Source: Branchiostoma floridae (taxonomy: Eukaryota; Chordata; Leptocardii; Amphioxiformes; Branchiostomatidae). Taken from it: 64,000 nucleotides of DNA. Both the position numbers and the translations under genes were made by a program. Position 1 is the first letter of the stretch. The number at the start of each line of letters is the position of its first letter. The stretch lies in assembly GCF_000003815.2 (NCBI RefSeq), contig NC_049993.1, forward strand, positions 17,123,565-17,187,564, written 5' to 3'. This document shows, one piece after another, positions 40,051 through 53,701 of this stretch. The notes below the pieces were generated by a model that saw only the letters and a list, made by a program, of their open reading frames with translations, made no database searches and was not told where the DNA came from.

Positions 40051-40353
40051 GCCTTATGTGCTCTTCTCCACAAAAAATATGTTTAGCATGGTTACGCTAC
40101 AGCTGTTTGCACTTCCTTTTGTCGAGCCCGGCTTTGCCTCATTTAATACCCAGCCGAAGTATAACAATTATCTTCTTTTTTTTTGGGGGGGGGGGGGGGA
40201 TTCCTTTACCCGGAAGAGTTGTTTCGACATCCCAAAATAGTTTAATTTATCATTAATAAGGGTCTAGTCTTCCATCCCATTCTTTCATCGCGAGCTTGAG
40301 TAACCAAATGTGTTTAGTTTACAAACATCGAACTAGAGCAAGATCGGCATTAA

Positions 40354-40752
<399 letters not shown>

Positions 40753-40839
40753 TAGGTTAACAATGTGCTTTCTGCTTACCCCAGGCCGGGTGAGCACTAC
40801 CCCTCAGTTGTCATAAATACAATCACATTTGGACGAAGG

Positions 40840-40945
40840 TGAGACTAGGGCAAGGAGGTGCCGAAATAGAAGATGACCTTGTGACATGGCCGAAGATGAA
40901 ACCAGGATCACTGTACACACTGTACACACTGAACAATGAACACAA
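40840..40945. repeat. Local duplicate of 39965-40050
   Basis: See the partner copy; this one contains an extra GTACACACT repeat. Confidence 0.6.
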
Positions 40946-41139
40946 AGAGTGACATGACTATTTGCGCTACCTTTAGTGGCCCGACTTAGCTCCAACCCAG
41001 CTTAGGTATAACTAGAGTTCCACGAACACATACCTTTGCCAAATAACAAGGTTTGTTATGTAGAATGATGTCTGTAGACAAATGCGTTACTCATTTCATT
41101 TTCTTTATAATCATATGCTTGGAGTTGGTTTATAAAATT

Positions 41140-41740
41140 TCAACATTGATTATGCAAATTAGATCCCAAGTTACCATTAATCGATATCAAATTGTATCAA
41201 GTATTACTTAAGCTATCAGCATACCAAAAATCATGATGATCCTTTGATCCATTCTTGACTTATTCTCTTTCAGTCTTTAATAAAATACACCCCTTACTCT
41301 CTTCCCTCTTTCTCAGTTACATGTGACAACTTTGATGAAAGTACTATAATGAAATGCAGTGGGTTTTTGTACTTTTCCTAATTGATTATGCAAATTAGCT
41401 GTTGATTTGCATAATTGGTATCTCATTATGTAGGTCTTCACTTACGCTACCTAAATACCAAAAAACATGATGATCCGTCAACATGTTCATATTTTCTCAT
41501 TAATAATGCAAATGAGGTCATCATTTGCATAATTGATATCTATAGCCATTTCTCTCTTTCCCAGCTACATATGTGACAAGTTTGAAAGTCCTATCATGGA
41601 ATGCTGTGGATTTATAAATTTTCCTAATTAATTATGCAAATGAGCTGTTGATGTGCATAATTAGTATCTCATTGTGTAAGTCATCACTCATTCTATCTAC
41701 ATACCAAAAATCATGACGATCCGTCAACAAGTTGTAGAGT
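41140..41740. repeat. Tandem units of about 240 bp, 2.5 copies
   Basis: Each unit runs from TTTCCCAGCTACAT-GTGACAA through ATTATGCAAAT-AGCTGTTGAT to CATACCAAAAATCATGA and GATCCGTCAAC. Confidence 0.75.
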
Positions 41741-41754
41741 TATTTCGTCCAAAG

Positions 41755-41960
41755 TTGAGTTTCTGCTGCAGTACCTTAGCAAGCCGCTAGGGGGTCCATT
41801 ATCAAACTTGACCTTTGTTTCCCGATCCCTACCCACCTACCAAATATCATCAGGATCCATCCCAGGCTTCTCGGGTTATGCTGTTAACATACACACAGAC
41901 ACACAAACACATCCAAAACCTAACCTTAGCCATTCTGGCAAAGGTAAAATTGTCGCAGTG
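41755..41960. mobile_element. Interspersed repeat copy (AAGCCGCTAGGGGG family)
   Basis: Starts at TACCTTAGCAAGCCGCTAGG, contains CCTACCCACC-ACCAAATATCA and ends CCTTAGCCATTCTGGCAAAG. Also found at 43130 and 43500. Confidence 0.65.
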
Positions 41961-42479
41961 GTTTTAGTCTATTGTCCAGGTTTGTGCGGCAACCCCTCAG
42001 CTCCAAAACCATAACTCCACAAATGTGCATTTTAGTTGTATGAAACTGTTCAGAAGTCACCCTCAAGCTTAAAGCATCGAGAAACAAGTACCATTTTCAC
42101 CACCCTGTCACAATTGCAAGGGGGTAGGCACTACTTCTAAATTTGCACAAAGCCCACCATACCACATATTTATCTAGAAAATTTTATATAATATTCCCTG
42201 GAGAATCCCTTCTTTACTTTTTTGTAGACAGTCAATGAAAACATGTCTGAATATATATATCTTTCAACCACATTTTCAACAATGTACATTATGTACTTAT
42301 TGTCTAACTGTGAATTCAGACATCCATAGAAAAAAGTAACCGATATTGTTTCAAATTTCCCTTACGCCTTGTAACCTGAATTCCTTACAGCTGTTCATCA
42401 GTTCATATTCAATTTGATGACAGAGTGATAACACGCCTACTCACAATAGGGGATGTGTTAAAAAGTCTGAATGTTTGAA

Positions 42480-42930
42480 GTGTAGCCACAACTTGACTGT
42501 ACATTAGATATATGTAAGTCAATTGGGAACAATGTCCCAAGCTCTGCTCTACTACCTCATGTTCCTTGTATCTCTATGTACACCCAAAAGATTTTCCACA
42601 AAATCACCTCCGTGTAATTTCTGCTGGGCAATTGTCTTCTGAATTAGCTCTGCCCCAAATCTCACAACCATATGATATAAAAGGTAAGATACATGTTCTA
42701 CATAGTTCAAGCTGACTCTTTGGAGACAGACTTGAATGCATGAAGGCTTTGAGACTGAAAATGGCTTTTAAAAGACTACTGCAAGGACAGCTCAAATTGA
42801 GACCATGTAGTGAAAAGAGAGATGACAGTGTACCTTGACCTCTCAAACTCAAAGGAAGGAGAAGAATACAGACTAAGACCGTTGTTATGTACATAAGCCC
42901 ATCATTTTGGCTTGCCAAGTTGATCATATG
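42480..42930 (-). mobile_element. LINE reverse-transcriptase relic (thumb region)
   Basis: Reverse frames read KAFMHSSLSPKSQLELCRTC, ILPFISYGCEIWGRA, then after a shift GVHRDTRNM. This is the SKLxLFxxxVxPxxxYGCEIWG ... RDTRN region of a LINE RT. Frameshifts and stops make it inactive. Confidence 0.6.
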
Positions 42931-43129
42931 GCCTAAGGGTCAACTAACACATTTGCAAGGTCTGACCTTTACACCTCTGAAATATCAGGTTCCTCACAGT
43001 ACTGACTGATCATAGGCCAGTCCATTATTCATGGACCAGGAACCCCTCAACTGTGCTGACAGCTGCTAAGGTGGAGTGGGGTTGTACTGACAGAAGTTTT
43101 CGACAAGAATGCCCCTGCTATCCCTACAC

Positions 43130-43440
43130 TAGCCGCTAGGGGGCCCAAACTTATGTCACTAACTCCTGAGCACAACAGCTATCTAACACCCGAAACTCGT
43201 GGCCATACCATGTTCAGAAGATGGAAAAACACACCCGGAAGTTGCGCTGCAGTACCAAGGGAAGCCGCTAGGGGGCCCATTATCGAACTCCCCCTTCGTT
43301 TCCCAGACCCCTACCCACCCACCAAATACCAGCTGCATCCGTCAAAGTCTTCTCGAGTTATGCTGTCCGCAGACAAAAGTTTGCAATTAAACCGGCGCCT
43401 GCACTTCCATGAAAGCCGCTAGGGGGCCCAAACTCGCAGC
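43130..43440. mobile_element. Interspersed repeat copy (AAGCCGCTAGGGGG family)
   Basis: Three CCGCTAGGGGGCCC motifs and the CCTACCCACCCACCAAATAC segment. Longer variant of the 41755 copy. Confidence 0.6.
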
Positions 43441-43499
43441 AATCACTCCCTGCTTTAAGGGCTCCCTAACGCTCAAAAATCACGACCGCAGCATGTCCG

Positions 43500-43720
43500 G
43501 AACGCGAGATATCAAGCATGCAGGTCCTGCTGCAGTACCTTAGCAAGCCGCTAGGAGGCCCATTATCGAACTCGACCTTCGTCTTCCACACCCCTACCCA
43601 CCCACCAAATATCAGCTGCATCCATCGAAGTCCTCTCGAGTTATGCTGCTCACAAACGGGGAGAACCACACCACCAAACCGAAAACATAACCTTAGCCAT
43701 TCTGGCAAAGGTAAAAATCG
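43500..43720. mobile_element. Interspersed repeat copy (AAGCCGCTAGGGGG family)
   Basis: Same order of motifs as the 41755 copy, ending ACCTTAGCCATTCTGGCAAA. Confidence 0.6.
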
Positions 43721-44767
43721 TTCGTTTTTTCCCTAGAAGAAACGTTCCTTTACGTTCCTTCCCCAACATAGCCCAGTTAAAGGTCTAGTCTTTCATCCCT
43801 TTCTTTCACTGCTGAATTGCGTAACCAAAGATGTTTAACTTACAAACATCGAAATAAAGCTCGCTTGGTAATTGCAGAATTACAGGCCTATAGAGTTACT
43901 AGTAACCACATTGTCAGGCGTAAAGTCCACCTCAAAGACTGTGTGCGTGTACCTGGGTCTTTTGAAACAATGTTAACACTGGTAGGGCGTGCTTTAACTC
44001 CATGGACGTGGTTAGCCTGCCTTTCTGCTAACTTGTTATCCAATAACTGAGGCCCGTCTTACAATGTACGTAGGCGTAACTGAGAATAAACACGTTTAAC
44101 TTATTGTCCTAGCTGCATAGACATACTGTTTGCAGTCCAGATACGTTCTTCCAGGACAAAGACAGACACTTTAGACACCCCAGTCCTAGCTTTAGACGCC
44201 ATATAGAATTACGCAGACTCCGAAGACACTCGGTGTAGGCAAAGCCTTGGAGCCCCGATCTCACTTGGCTGTACCTGATATAACACCGTTACAGGCCTTA
44301 CATACTCAAGAAAACCTTAAACGATGTTCTGATTCCTGAATACTGAAGACTTAAGGGGAGATGATGGTAGTGTATGGTAGCCTTAGATGGAATATCTCCT
44401 TTTCATTTACCTAAAATCACACTAGCACACGTACATAACCTACAACTTCAAAAGATAAGACTTTGAGACATTGAGACTTTATTTGAAATCCATTAGTGAC
44501 GTGCCCTAAGGCTATCGTCATTTTGTTACCCTCTTGATTGACAAATTCTCACTCCACATCCAGATGCTATTTGCTAATAGTAGTGAAGACTTAAGGGGGG
44601 GGTGCTCTTAATGATTAGGCTATGTAAGCTCATGTTTTCCTTTCTGTTATGTATTACACTACAAAACTTTAAAAATCGTCAAAACATTAATAAATCCCCA
44701 AATTATTGTACTTATATTTACAAATGTAACTGGCATGTTTTGTATCTTTTCAACGCCCTCTTATAGC
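43721..44767. other. Repeat-like, no gene recognised
   Basis: 43795-43855 repeats the 40273-40327 sequence (GTAACCAAA-ATGTTTA-CTTACAAACATCGAA). No conserved coding segment was found. Confidence 0.4.
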
Positions 44768-45705
44768 GTGTCGAACAAGGTTACTTTCACTTGAATGCTC
44801 ATTGCCGTACTCAGGGCCGTACCCAGAGAGTGGTTGCTAACGGTAAAGTCAGCGAGTGGAGAGTACTCACTTCGGGGGTACCTCAGGGAGGTGTTCTGTC
44901 ACCATACCTTTTCCTCCTGTTCATGAGTACTCGAGACGTAGTCTACAGCGACACTCTTGATGTCGGCTACGCGGACGACGTGGGTTTGTCCAGGTCTATC
45001 TCCCTGGAGAAGGATCGCGTGGATAACAGTATGAGAGAGGAAGCGCTACAGCTTGATTCCTGGGCGGAGTGCAACGACATGCTGCTAAACGGCAAAAAAA
45101 GTCAGTCTCTGTTGATCTGCTTCAGCAGAAACATTCCACTTTTACCGCCACTCTCTCTCGGCGGTGAACCTGTACCATTCTCAAGGGTCGCAAAGGGCCT
45201 CGGGTTCATCTTCGACTGCAAGCTGTCATGGCACGATCATGTACAATCCCTCGTTTCAAAAGCATCGAGCAGGTTGCACTATCTCAGACTTCTGACTAAA
45301 CAGGGGATGTGCGTGGCTGACCTGGTTCAGATTTACCTGTCACTTATTCGTAGCGTTCTTGAATACGGTCACGTTCTGCTGGTGGGTTGCAGCAAAGAAC
45401 AATCGGACAGTATGGAACGTGTACAGAAACGGGCCCTCCGTATCATCTCTCTCGGGGGTAGGCGATCAGTTCCCAACTTACCTTCCTTAAAGGAAAGGAG
45501 AGAAGCTGCTGCAGTAAAGCTCTTTAAGGACATGTTAAGACCCGAACATCCACTGCACGATCTTGTGCCCCCTCAGAGACGCACAGTTACTGGCAGGCAA
45601 CTGAGGAACAAGAACGCGTTCACTCTCCCCAAGGCAAGAACTGACAGACTGAAACAGTCGTTCCTCCACACTGCAGTCAGACTTTATAATGACTCTATTT
45701 CCTAG
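44768..45705 (+). mobile_element. 5'-truncated non-LTR retrotransposon reverse transcriptase
   Basis: The open frame has the RT signatures SGVPQGGVLSPYLFLLFM and the catalytic YADDV, then the thumb (SLIRSVLEYG, KRALRIISLGG) and the tail RLKQSFLHTAVRLYND, of CR1/L2-like type. The frame starts after a TAG at 44765, so the finger motifs and endonuclease are missing. It ends naturally with a stop at 45705. Retained open length suggests fairly recent insertion. Inactive by truncation. Confidence 0.82.
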
Positions 45706-45904
45706 CATTACCATCAGCCTGTGAGTTCGGATCTATGCTTAGTGTTTGTTAATATATTATGTATTTTTGTTTGTTGACATTCAATTCTGTACGTATAAGT
45801 TTCTTTGTAACAAACCTACGCAATTCAGGGTTTACCATGTGTGTATTTCCCTGCCTATGTACGTTTGAGGAAGAAATAAATAAATACTAGAAAGGCCGAC
45901 ATTT
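45706..45904 (+). mobile_element. Probable LINE 3' untranslated tail
   Basis: Follows the RT stop and ends in GAAATAAATAAATA, the short repeat tail of such elements. Confidence 0.5.
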
Positions 45905-46735
45905 GCTTGAGAGCAAATACAGCATATTTCAGCCATCTCCCTCATGCAACAATAGGCCTTGAGGTCGTTGACCCCTTTGGAAATTGGAAAATGACCCAAA
46001 AAAATTCCTAAATATATCATTTTAAAGTGTTCCATGCCAAAAATTATACATGGGTCATTTGGATAAATATATAGAGCACCCCTTTACCAAATTTCGGGTC
46101 ATTTGGTTGTAAAACGAGGGAACAGGAGCCAAAAATGTCCAATTTTTGTCAAAAAATGGCCATAAAATCGCAATATTAAGCATTATGTTGTACTGTATGA
46201 AAAAACTGTTATTGAATTCATGTGCACATACTTGAAGGGCACTTTTATACCAAATTTCAGGTCATTTGGTTGTAAAACGAGGGTACAGGAGGCAAAAATG
46301 TGCTTTTTTGTCAAAAAATGGCCAAAAATCGCAAAATTAAGCATTTTGTTGTACCGTATGCCAAAACTCTTATTAAATCTGGGTGGGCATATGATCAGGG
46401 CACCTCTGTACCAAATTTCATGTCATTCGGCTGTAATACAAGGGTACAGGAGCCCAAAATATACATTAAAATTGACAAAAACCTCAATAAAGTCATTTTA
46501 AAGGCAGATATGAAAAAAATGAAAAAAACACCTGAGGGTATTGGCTTACTCTACCTTTGTGCCAATTTTCAAGTGAATCGGTTTAAAAACGGCGGAGTTG
46601 ATTCGATTTGAAGATTTGACAGGAGAAAGAAAGAAAGAAAGAAACATTACGAATACAATATATTTCACCATACCTATGGTATGGCTGAAATATAAATATT
46701 TCACCATACTTATGGTATGGCTGAAATATAATAAA
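45905..46735. mobile_element. Interspersed repeat with inverted ends and palindromic tail
   Basis: Left end ATATTTCAGCCAT and right end ATGGCTGAAATAT are inverted. Internally the block CCAAATTTC-GGTCATTTGG with AAACGAGGGTACAGGAG occurs three times at about 170-bp spacing. The end carries a perfect-looking palindrome around CCATACCTATGGTATGG, duplicated once, and a GAAA run. Confidence 0.65.
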
Positions 46736-46739
46736 TGAA

Positions 46740-47340
46740 ATTAGAAACGGAACAAAACAGGATATGTTGCTTTGACGTTTGTTGTTAGGGTGTAACCCTC
46801 CATGACGGAGTACGTTTGTCTGTGTAAACCCTTTCACTTTCATTTTCTTTGTTGTAAATGAGATTAAAAATGTATATATACCCAGACAGTTCATGAATTA
46901 TTAACGGGGTACGTTTTACACCTGCATATTTGATGAAACTGTTGTTGAGGAGTCACCCCAAATAACTGATCACGTCACAAGACCGTCAGTTAAACCTTTC
47001 ACTTTCTCTCTCTTTGTTCTAGAAGAGATAGGTACTCAGACCAGACGGTTCACGAGTCTAGTCTAGCATCTATAGATACGATGCTTGATGAAGAAGTATG
47101 TTTGATGAAGTTGAGGTGTAATACTCTAAATAGGGCTAGCCTGATTTAATCGCGCTTCTTGGGCAAGTCGCGCCCAACAGCGGGGAGGAGCCTACCAGCT
47201 CCGGATAGCGGAGTTGGCGTTACACAGACTAAAATAGGGCAAGACGGATCACGTCACAAGACCGTCCAGACACGTTTACTTTCATTTTCTTTGTTCCAGA
47301 AGAGATAGGTAGTCAGACCAGACAGGCCATGAATAATAGA
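46740..47340. repeat. Diverged repeats, three units
   Basis: Units near 46810, 46980 and 47250 share CCTTTCACTTTC-TTCTTTGTT and AGATAGGTA-TCAGACCAGACGGTTCA. No coding content. Confidence 0.5.
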
Positions 47341-47849
47341 CAATACACGGGCATGTTGTATGCTTGTATAAGTGGTGAAGGTTGTACGAGACTGACAGAA
47401 GATTAAAGGGCACAGGCTCGAGTTACTGGGTTAACACACCACGTCTGTTCTTATTCTGTATCTATGTTTATAATTATGTAACCTGGAAGGCAAGCTGTTT
47501 CCAGTGTCTACACATGCCAACTTCTTTGCTCGAGTGCTAACTCCAAATTAAATTGCATCAGCTCTTCTGAGGAACATTTCCTGGGGAAAGTGGGTACTAC
47601 TCAAAGAGTAGTCGCACATATACAGGCGCCTGAAAACGTACAAATACATCTTTATTCTTTCCACTGCTGGACTAAGAAGGTCAATTCCTTGGTCAATTAT
47701 TTCTTGTACATACAAGGCTGTCTATCTAGATCAATATACGTGCCTACACCGCGTTATATGGCGTCAAAGGCTTTCAAACAATGTGGCCAGTACAGGACCC
47801 TATGTACACAAGGAAATAGCCGCGGCAGTTGATCATTTCCAACAGACTG
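47341..47849. other. No gene recognised
   Basis: Non-coding sequence with no supported exon, between repeat blocks. Confidence 0.4.
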
Positions 47850-48128
47850 GAACAGTAGGTCAACACAGCAAAGTTTTCACGGAGGTGTATCGGCCCCTGA
47901 ACAGCCTCTCACACGAAACTTCAGGTTGCAAAGTATTCAAACTCAATGTACCATGAATGCTTTGAAACCGCGAACGGGTCAACAAAGCAAACTTTTCACA
48001 TGGACTTGTTAGCCCCTTACACGAAACTTCAGGTGAAAAACTTTTTGTACCATGAATGTTTTGAAACGGTGAACGGGTCAACAAAGTAAACTTTTCACAG
48101 GGACTTGTTGGCCCCTGAATAGCCTCTC
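47850..48128. repeat. Tandem units of about 115 bp, 2.5 copies
   Basis: Each unit has GTCAACA-AGCAAACTTTTCAC, CCCCTGAA-AGCCTCTCACACGA and GTACCATGAATG-TTTGAAAC. Confidence 0.75.
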
Positions 48129-48139
48129 ACACAACATTA

Positions 48140-48222
48140 CACAAGCAACTGGATATAATTTTGGAAACTGTCAGACGTTTCAGATAGCATCCACTATCTT
48201 TCGTCAGAAACACCAAAGAGAA
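48140..48222 (+). repeat. Dispersed repeat, AGGTTAGACATCCAGGT family (right half)
   Basis: AAGCAACTGGATATAATTTT, GGAAACTGTCAGACGTTTCA and ATAGCATCCACTATCTTTCG. Partner of the 27384 reverse copy. Confidence 0.6.
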
Positions 48223-48407
48223 CCAAAAGAAACTATTTTTATGCCTAACTATGGCTTCAAATCAAAAGCGCTGTTCAGCAAATTTTAGATCATGCAATAG
48301 GAAACAACTTGAAGGTAAACCAAAGTCAAACTGAAGACAATTTTGGATCCCAGTTTGAAATGGATACTTGGTGCTATTAAAAGGTCCTTATATTTATCAA
48401 GTGGGTC

Positions 48408-48484
48408 ACCGTTTGAGATAATGGTTGTTTTTTTAAGGGCGCCACTTCCTGGTTTGGGTCGGGTTACTAAGAAAGCCTGGGCTA
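48408..48484. repeat. Dispersed duplicate of 51467-51540
   Basis: Shares GTTTGAGATAATGGTTGTTT, GCGCCACTTCCTGGTTTGGG and GAAAGCCTGG. Confidence 0.65.
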
Positions 48485-49009
48485 GTCCTATACTTCAAAC
48501 TCACGTCCTACATTACAGAACATGAACTGCTACGAAGCTAAGTTAGGGCTAGGATTTTCTGGACCTAGTACTCTTCAAGAGAAAACTGGTCTGTCAGGTT
48601 TGTAACACAAACAAGCGAAGAGCAGAACTTTGACCTCTCGGTGACACAAGACCATCCAACCCTCTTAAGACCTATCAGATTAGTAGTTCAGCGGAGTTTA
48701 ATGGCCGCGTTTATTTGCATGGCCTCCTTCGGTCAATATTGACCATGATAAAATCCTTTAGGTTACTAATCGACTCGTCGGCGCTGTGTTCAGATACGTG
48801 CGTCCTGACATGTATGCCACCTTCCGGTATATGCTAGCCTGGAATCTAGACTCCAGGCCGATCTAAAAAAAAATCTATCGCGTATAGGGTTATGTGAGCT
48901 CAAGCTGGGGTCCGGTATCCAGGCTAATGTTAGTCAAGTCTTACCATCGCCTGAGGTAGAATTTTTGAGCGAATGGAAGGTGTTTCGGGTTACTCAGGTT
49001 CATAAGCGT

Positions 49010-49935
49010 ACAAACATGCAGAAACACACACAGACGTCCGACTTGTAAACACTCTTGGCGTGGCCTCAGACACACCCGGTCAAACTTTTGACCTCCAAGC
49101 AGATATACTATAGTGTGGGATTATCCTCGTACATTGTCTACGTTTCTCCGTGTAGCTGACAAGCAATCATCCCAGATAGCCTGTGCAGAGTCAGGTTCAT
49201 TTGCTTGTTTGAACCTCTGTTTTTTTCATGAAAGCTCTGCAGGCCGCTTTTCATTGAGGCAATGAGGGAAGAGGCAAGGGTCATTTAAAGTCAACAGTTT
49301 ACATCATTTAAAGTCCTAATAAGTCTATAAGTTTATATACACAATTTTCCATACATGGTACAAAATACACGATAGTTCATATCTAGACATATGCAGATAC
49401 ACGCAGAGACTTCCGACGCATAAACACTTCTGTCGGGGCCTCAGGCACAACCGCTCAAACTTTTGACCTCCAAGCAGATATACTATCCTCGTACATTGTC
49501 TACGCTTCTTCATGTATCTGACAAGCCATCATCCCAGACAGCCTGTGCAAAGTCAGGTTCATTTGCTTGTCTGAACCTGTTTTGTCATGAAAGCTCTTCA
49601 GGCCGCTTTTTGTTGAGGTAATGAGGGAAGAGACAAGGGTCATTCAAAGTCAACAGTTTACATCATTAAATTCCTAATAAGTCTATAAGCCTATATACAC
49701 AATTTTCCATACAACGTACAAAATACACAATAGTTCATATCTAGATATATGCAGATACACACAGCGACTTCCGACGTATAAACACTTCTGTCGGGGCCTC
49801 AGGCAAAACCGCTCAAACTTTTGACCCCCAAGCAGATACGGTGTGGGATATCGTAGTTATTAGTAATGTCTAAGTTTCTCCATGTTTCTGACAAGCCATC
49901 ATCCCAACTAGCTTGTGCAGAGTCAGGAAAAAAAT
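49010..49935. repeat. Tandem units of about 360-370 bp, 2.5 copies
   Basis: Units start near 49018, 49391 and 49750. Each has a GCAGA-ACAC-CAGACTTCCGAC start, CTCAAACTTTTGACC-CCAAGCAGATA and ATCATCCCAGA-AGCCTGTGCA-AGTCAGG. Confidence 0.8.
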
Positions 49936-50225
49936 ATGCAAATGTTTAACAAGTGATATACACCCTTGAACTTGTATCCCGGCGACTTTGCAGATAACCA
50001 TGGAGTTAATCAAGTTTGAAAGTTTTATGACGCAATAAAGTGATTTTTCAAAGATGGGTATCATATTGCAAATAACACCAAAGCAAATGTCAGCACTCAA
50101 GTATAAATTCTACGTGTAACGGGACAAGTTAAAGTGTATGAATTATACACTTTATACTCTACCCTTTTCAAAATGCTTGGCTACGGATTTCAAACTTGAC
50201 TACAAGATCAGCATTTAAAACTCAC

Positions 50226-50514
50226 GATTGCCACAGCAGGTGTTCCAAAACTCGTCAGGACAAGAGCAGGAGTATGACAGAGGCGTCGCGCCGTTGTGAC
50301 AGAAGCGGTTACAGGCCTGAGTCTGTGGTCCCGGCGCCCCACAGCCGCTAGCCGTGCGGGTCTGGGTGCCTGCGTTCCCGCAGGGCGCGCTGCAGGCGCT
50401 CCAGCCGTTCCAATGCCAGTCGCACCGCCGCCGACGTCTGCGTCGCCACGATTTTACGTCCGTACAGAGCAAGGCGAGGATCCCGAAAGACAACAGAGTT
50501 CTAAACACGGACAT
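50226..50514 (-). CDS. Signal peptide + poly-Arg + TSP1-like first exon, copy 4
   Basis: ATG at 50514: [20 protein letters not shown], then [66 protein letters not shown]. Donor C|GTGAGT, phase 1. The upstream flank shares CTAAATACAATCA with copy 3 (ATAAATACAATCA). Confidence 0.7.
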
Positions 50515-50889
50515 ATTTTTACACTCACAAGACCTACATTTACAAGTACAGGTACTAACGAACGATTAAACGGATCATTAGTAAGCACTTCTGTTGTCCC
50601 CTGTCCCCTGCATGACTCACATATCCAGTATGTGTTTCCTGCTTGCCCTAGGTCGGTTAATTAGTACCCTTCAGGTGCGTACGGTTTTTCATGCTCCTAA
50701 ATACAATCAAGTACTGTCTGATAAGCACAAATACGGATCGTACCATTTGGAGGGTAAACAAAATCAGCTTTGTAAAATGAACCTCAAATATAAGGAGATA
50801 GAAAGAGAAGCATAGTACAATGCAACCTCGTAAGTAAATACAAGTAAGGTACGATAACTATGACAAGAACACGTGACAGAAATCAATGA

Positions 50890-52900
<2,011 letters not shown>

Positions 52901-52909
52901 ACGAGGTTA

Positions 52910-53400
52910 TAAATATAAACATAGACCTCGTGTCTGGGGTAAAGCGCAGAATACCAAATTAGCAATTCAATTTCTGGACCAAAATGCGAGCTGGTGTAGA
53001 CATTTTTTCTTTATTTCATTGCACATTTGTAACATGTAAAAATCATACATGATAGAAATACAGTTTGGAAAACATTAATGATGCTTACTATCTACAATAC
53101 TACCTCCCCTCTTATGTATCTAGACACAGGCATTACTACATACAATGTACATGTAACATGGCAGCATATTTGCATATTGTTACAATAGACATTATTAGTC
53201 CCACTGGCTTTTATGTATAGGGTTTGTTACCTAGGACTTTTTGACAAGGATGTTTTCATGCCGTTTTATTGTGCTCGAGTTTCTGTACAGGCGTGTCATC
53301 CTGAGTTTCTGTACAGCGCTTTCCTCCCTGTGATTTCATCGTTACCCTATACTACGTCTCAGTCTAGAACATAATGGATATTGACATTACGAAATTTTCA
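52910..53400 (-). other. Conserved 3' block of Gla-like gene 1
   Basis: Shares GTGTCTGGGGTAA, TTTATTGCACATTTGTAACA, CATACAATGTA and further segments with 56440-56980 and 60370-60900. It is probably the 3' untranslated or last-exon region of each copy. A confident coding end was not resolved. Confidence 0.5.
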
Positions 53401-53617
53401 CATGTGTCTCTCTTGTGGCTTTTATCTAAAGGGTAGTCAGTCGTATTAAAGGCATTGAACTATGCATGATTTAAATGTGTCTAAACTGAAGGCATTATAT
53501 AAACTACACTGTGCTTGAACGTCTTATCAACTATACAGGAAGGGAGAAGGATGCAGGGGAGAGGAGAGAGAGTGGAACGTCCACATCTATATTTAGTCCA
53601 ATGTTCAGGTTTCTTAC

Positions 53618-53701
53618 CCGGACAGGAGTAGCCACATATAGCGTTGACACAGTACTGGTCTTCACGACACCCTCCTTTGTTACTCCTGCATTCGTTGATA
53701 T
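53618..53701 (-). CDS. Gla-like gene 1 exon 4 (calcium-binding EGF)
   Basis: DINECRSNKGGCREDQYCVN then AICGYSCPG, phase 1 to 1. D-I-N-E-C plus the later N fit cbEGF. Confidence 0.75.
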
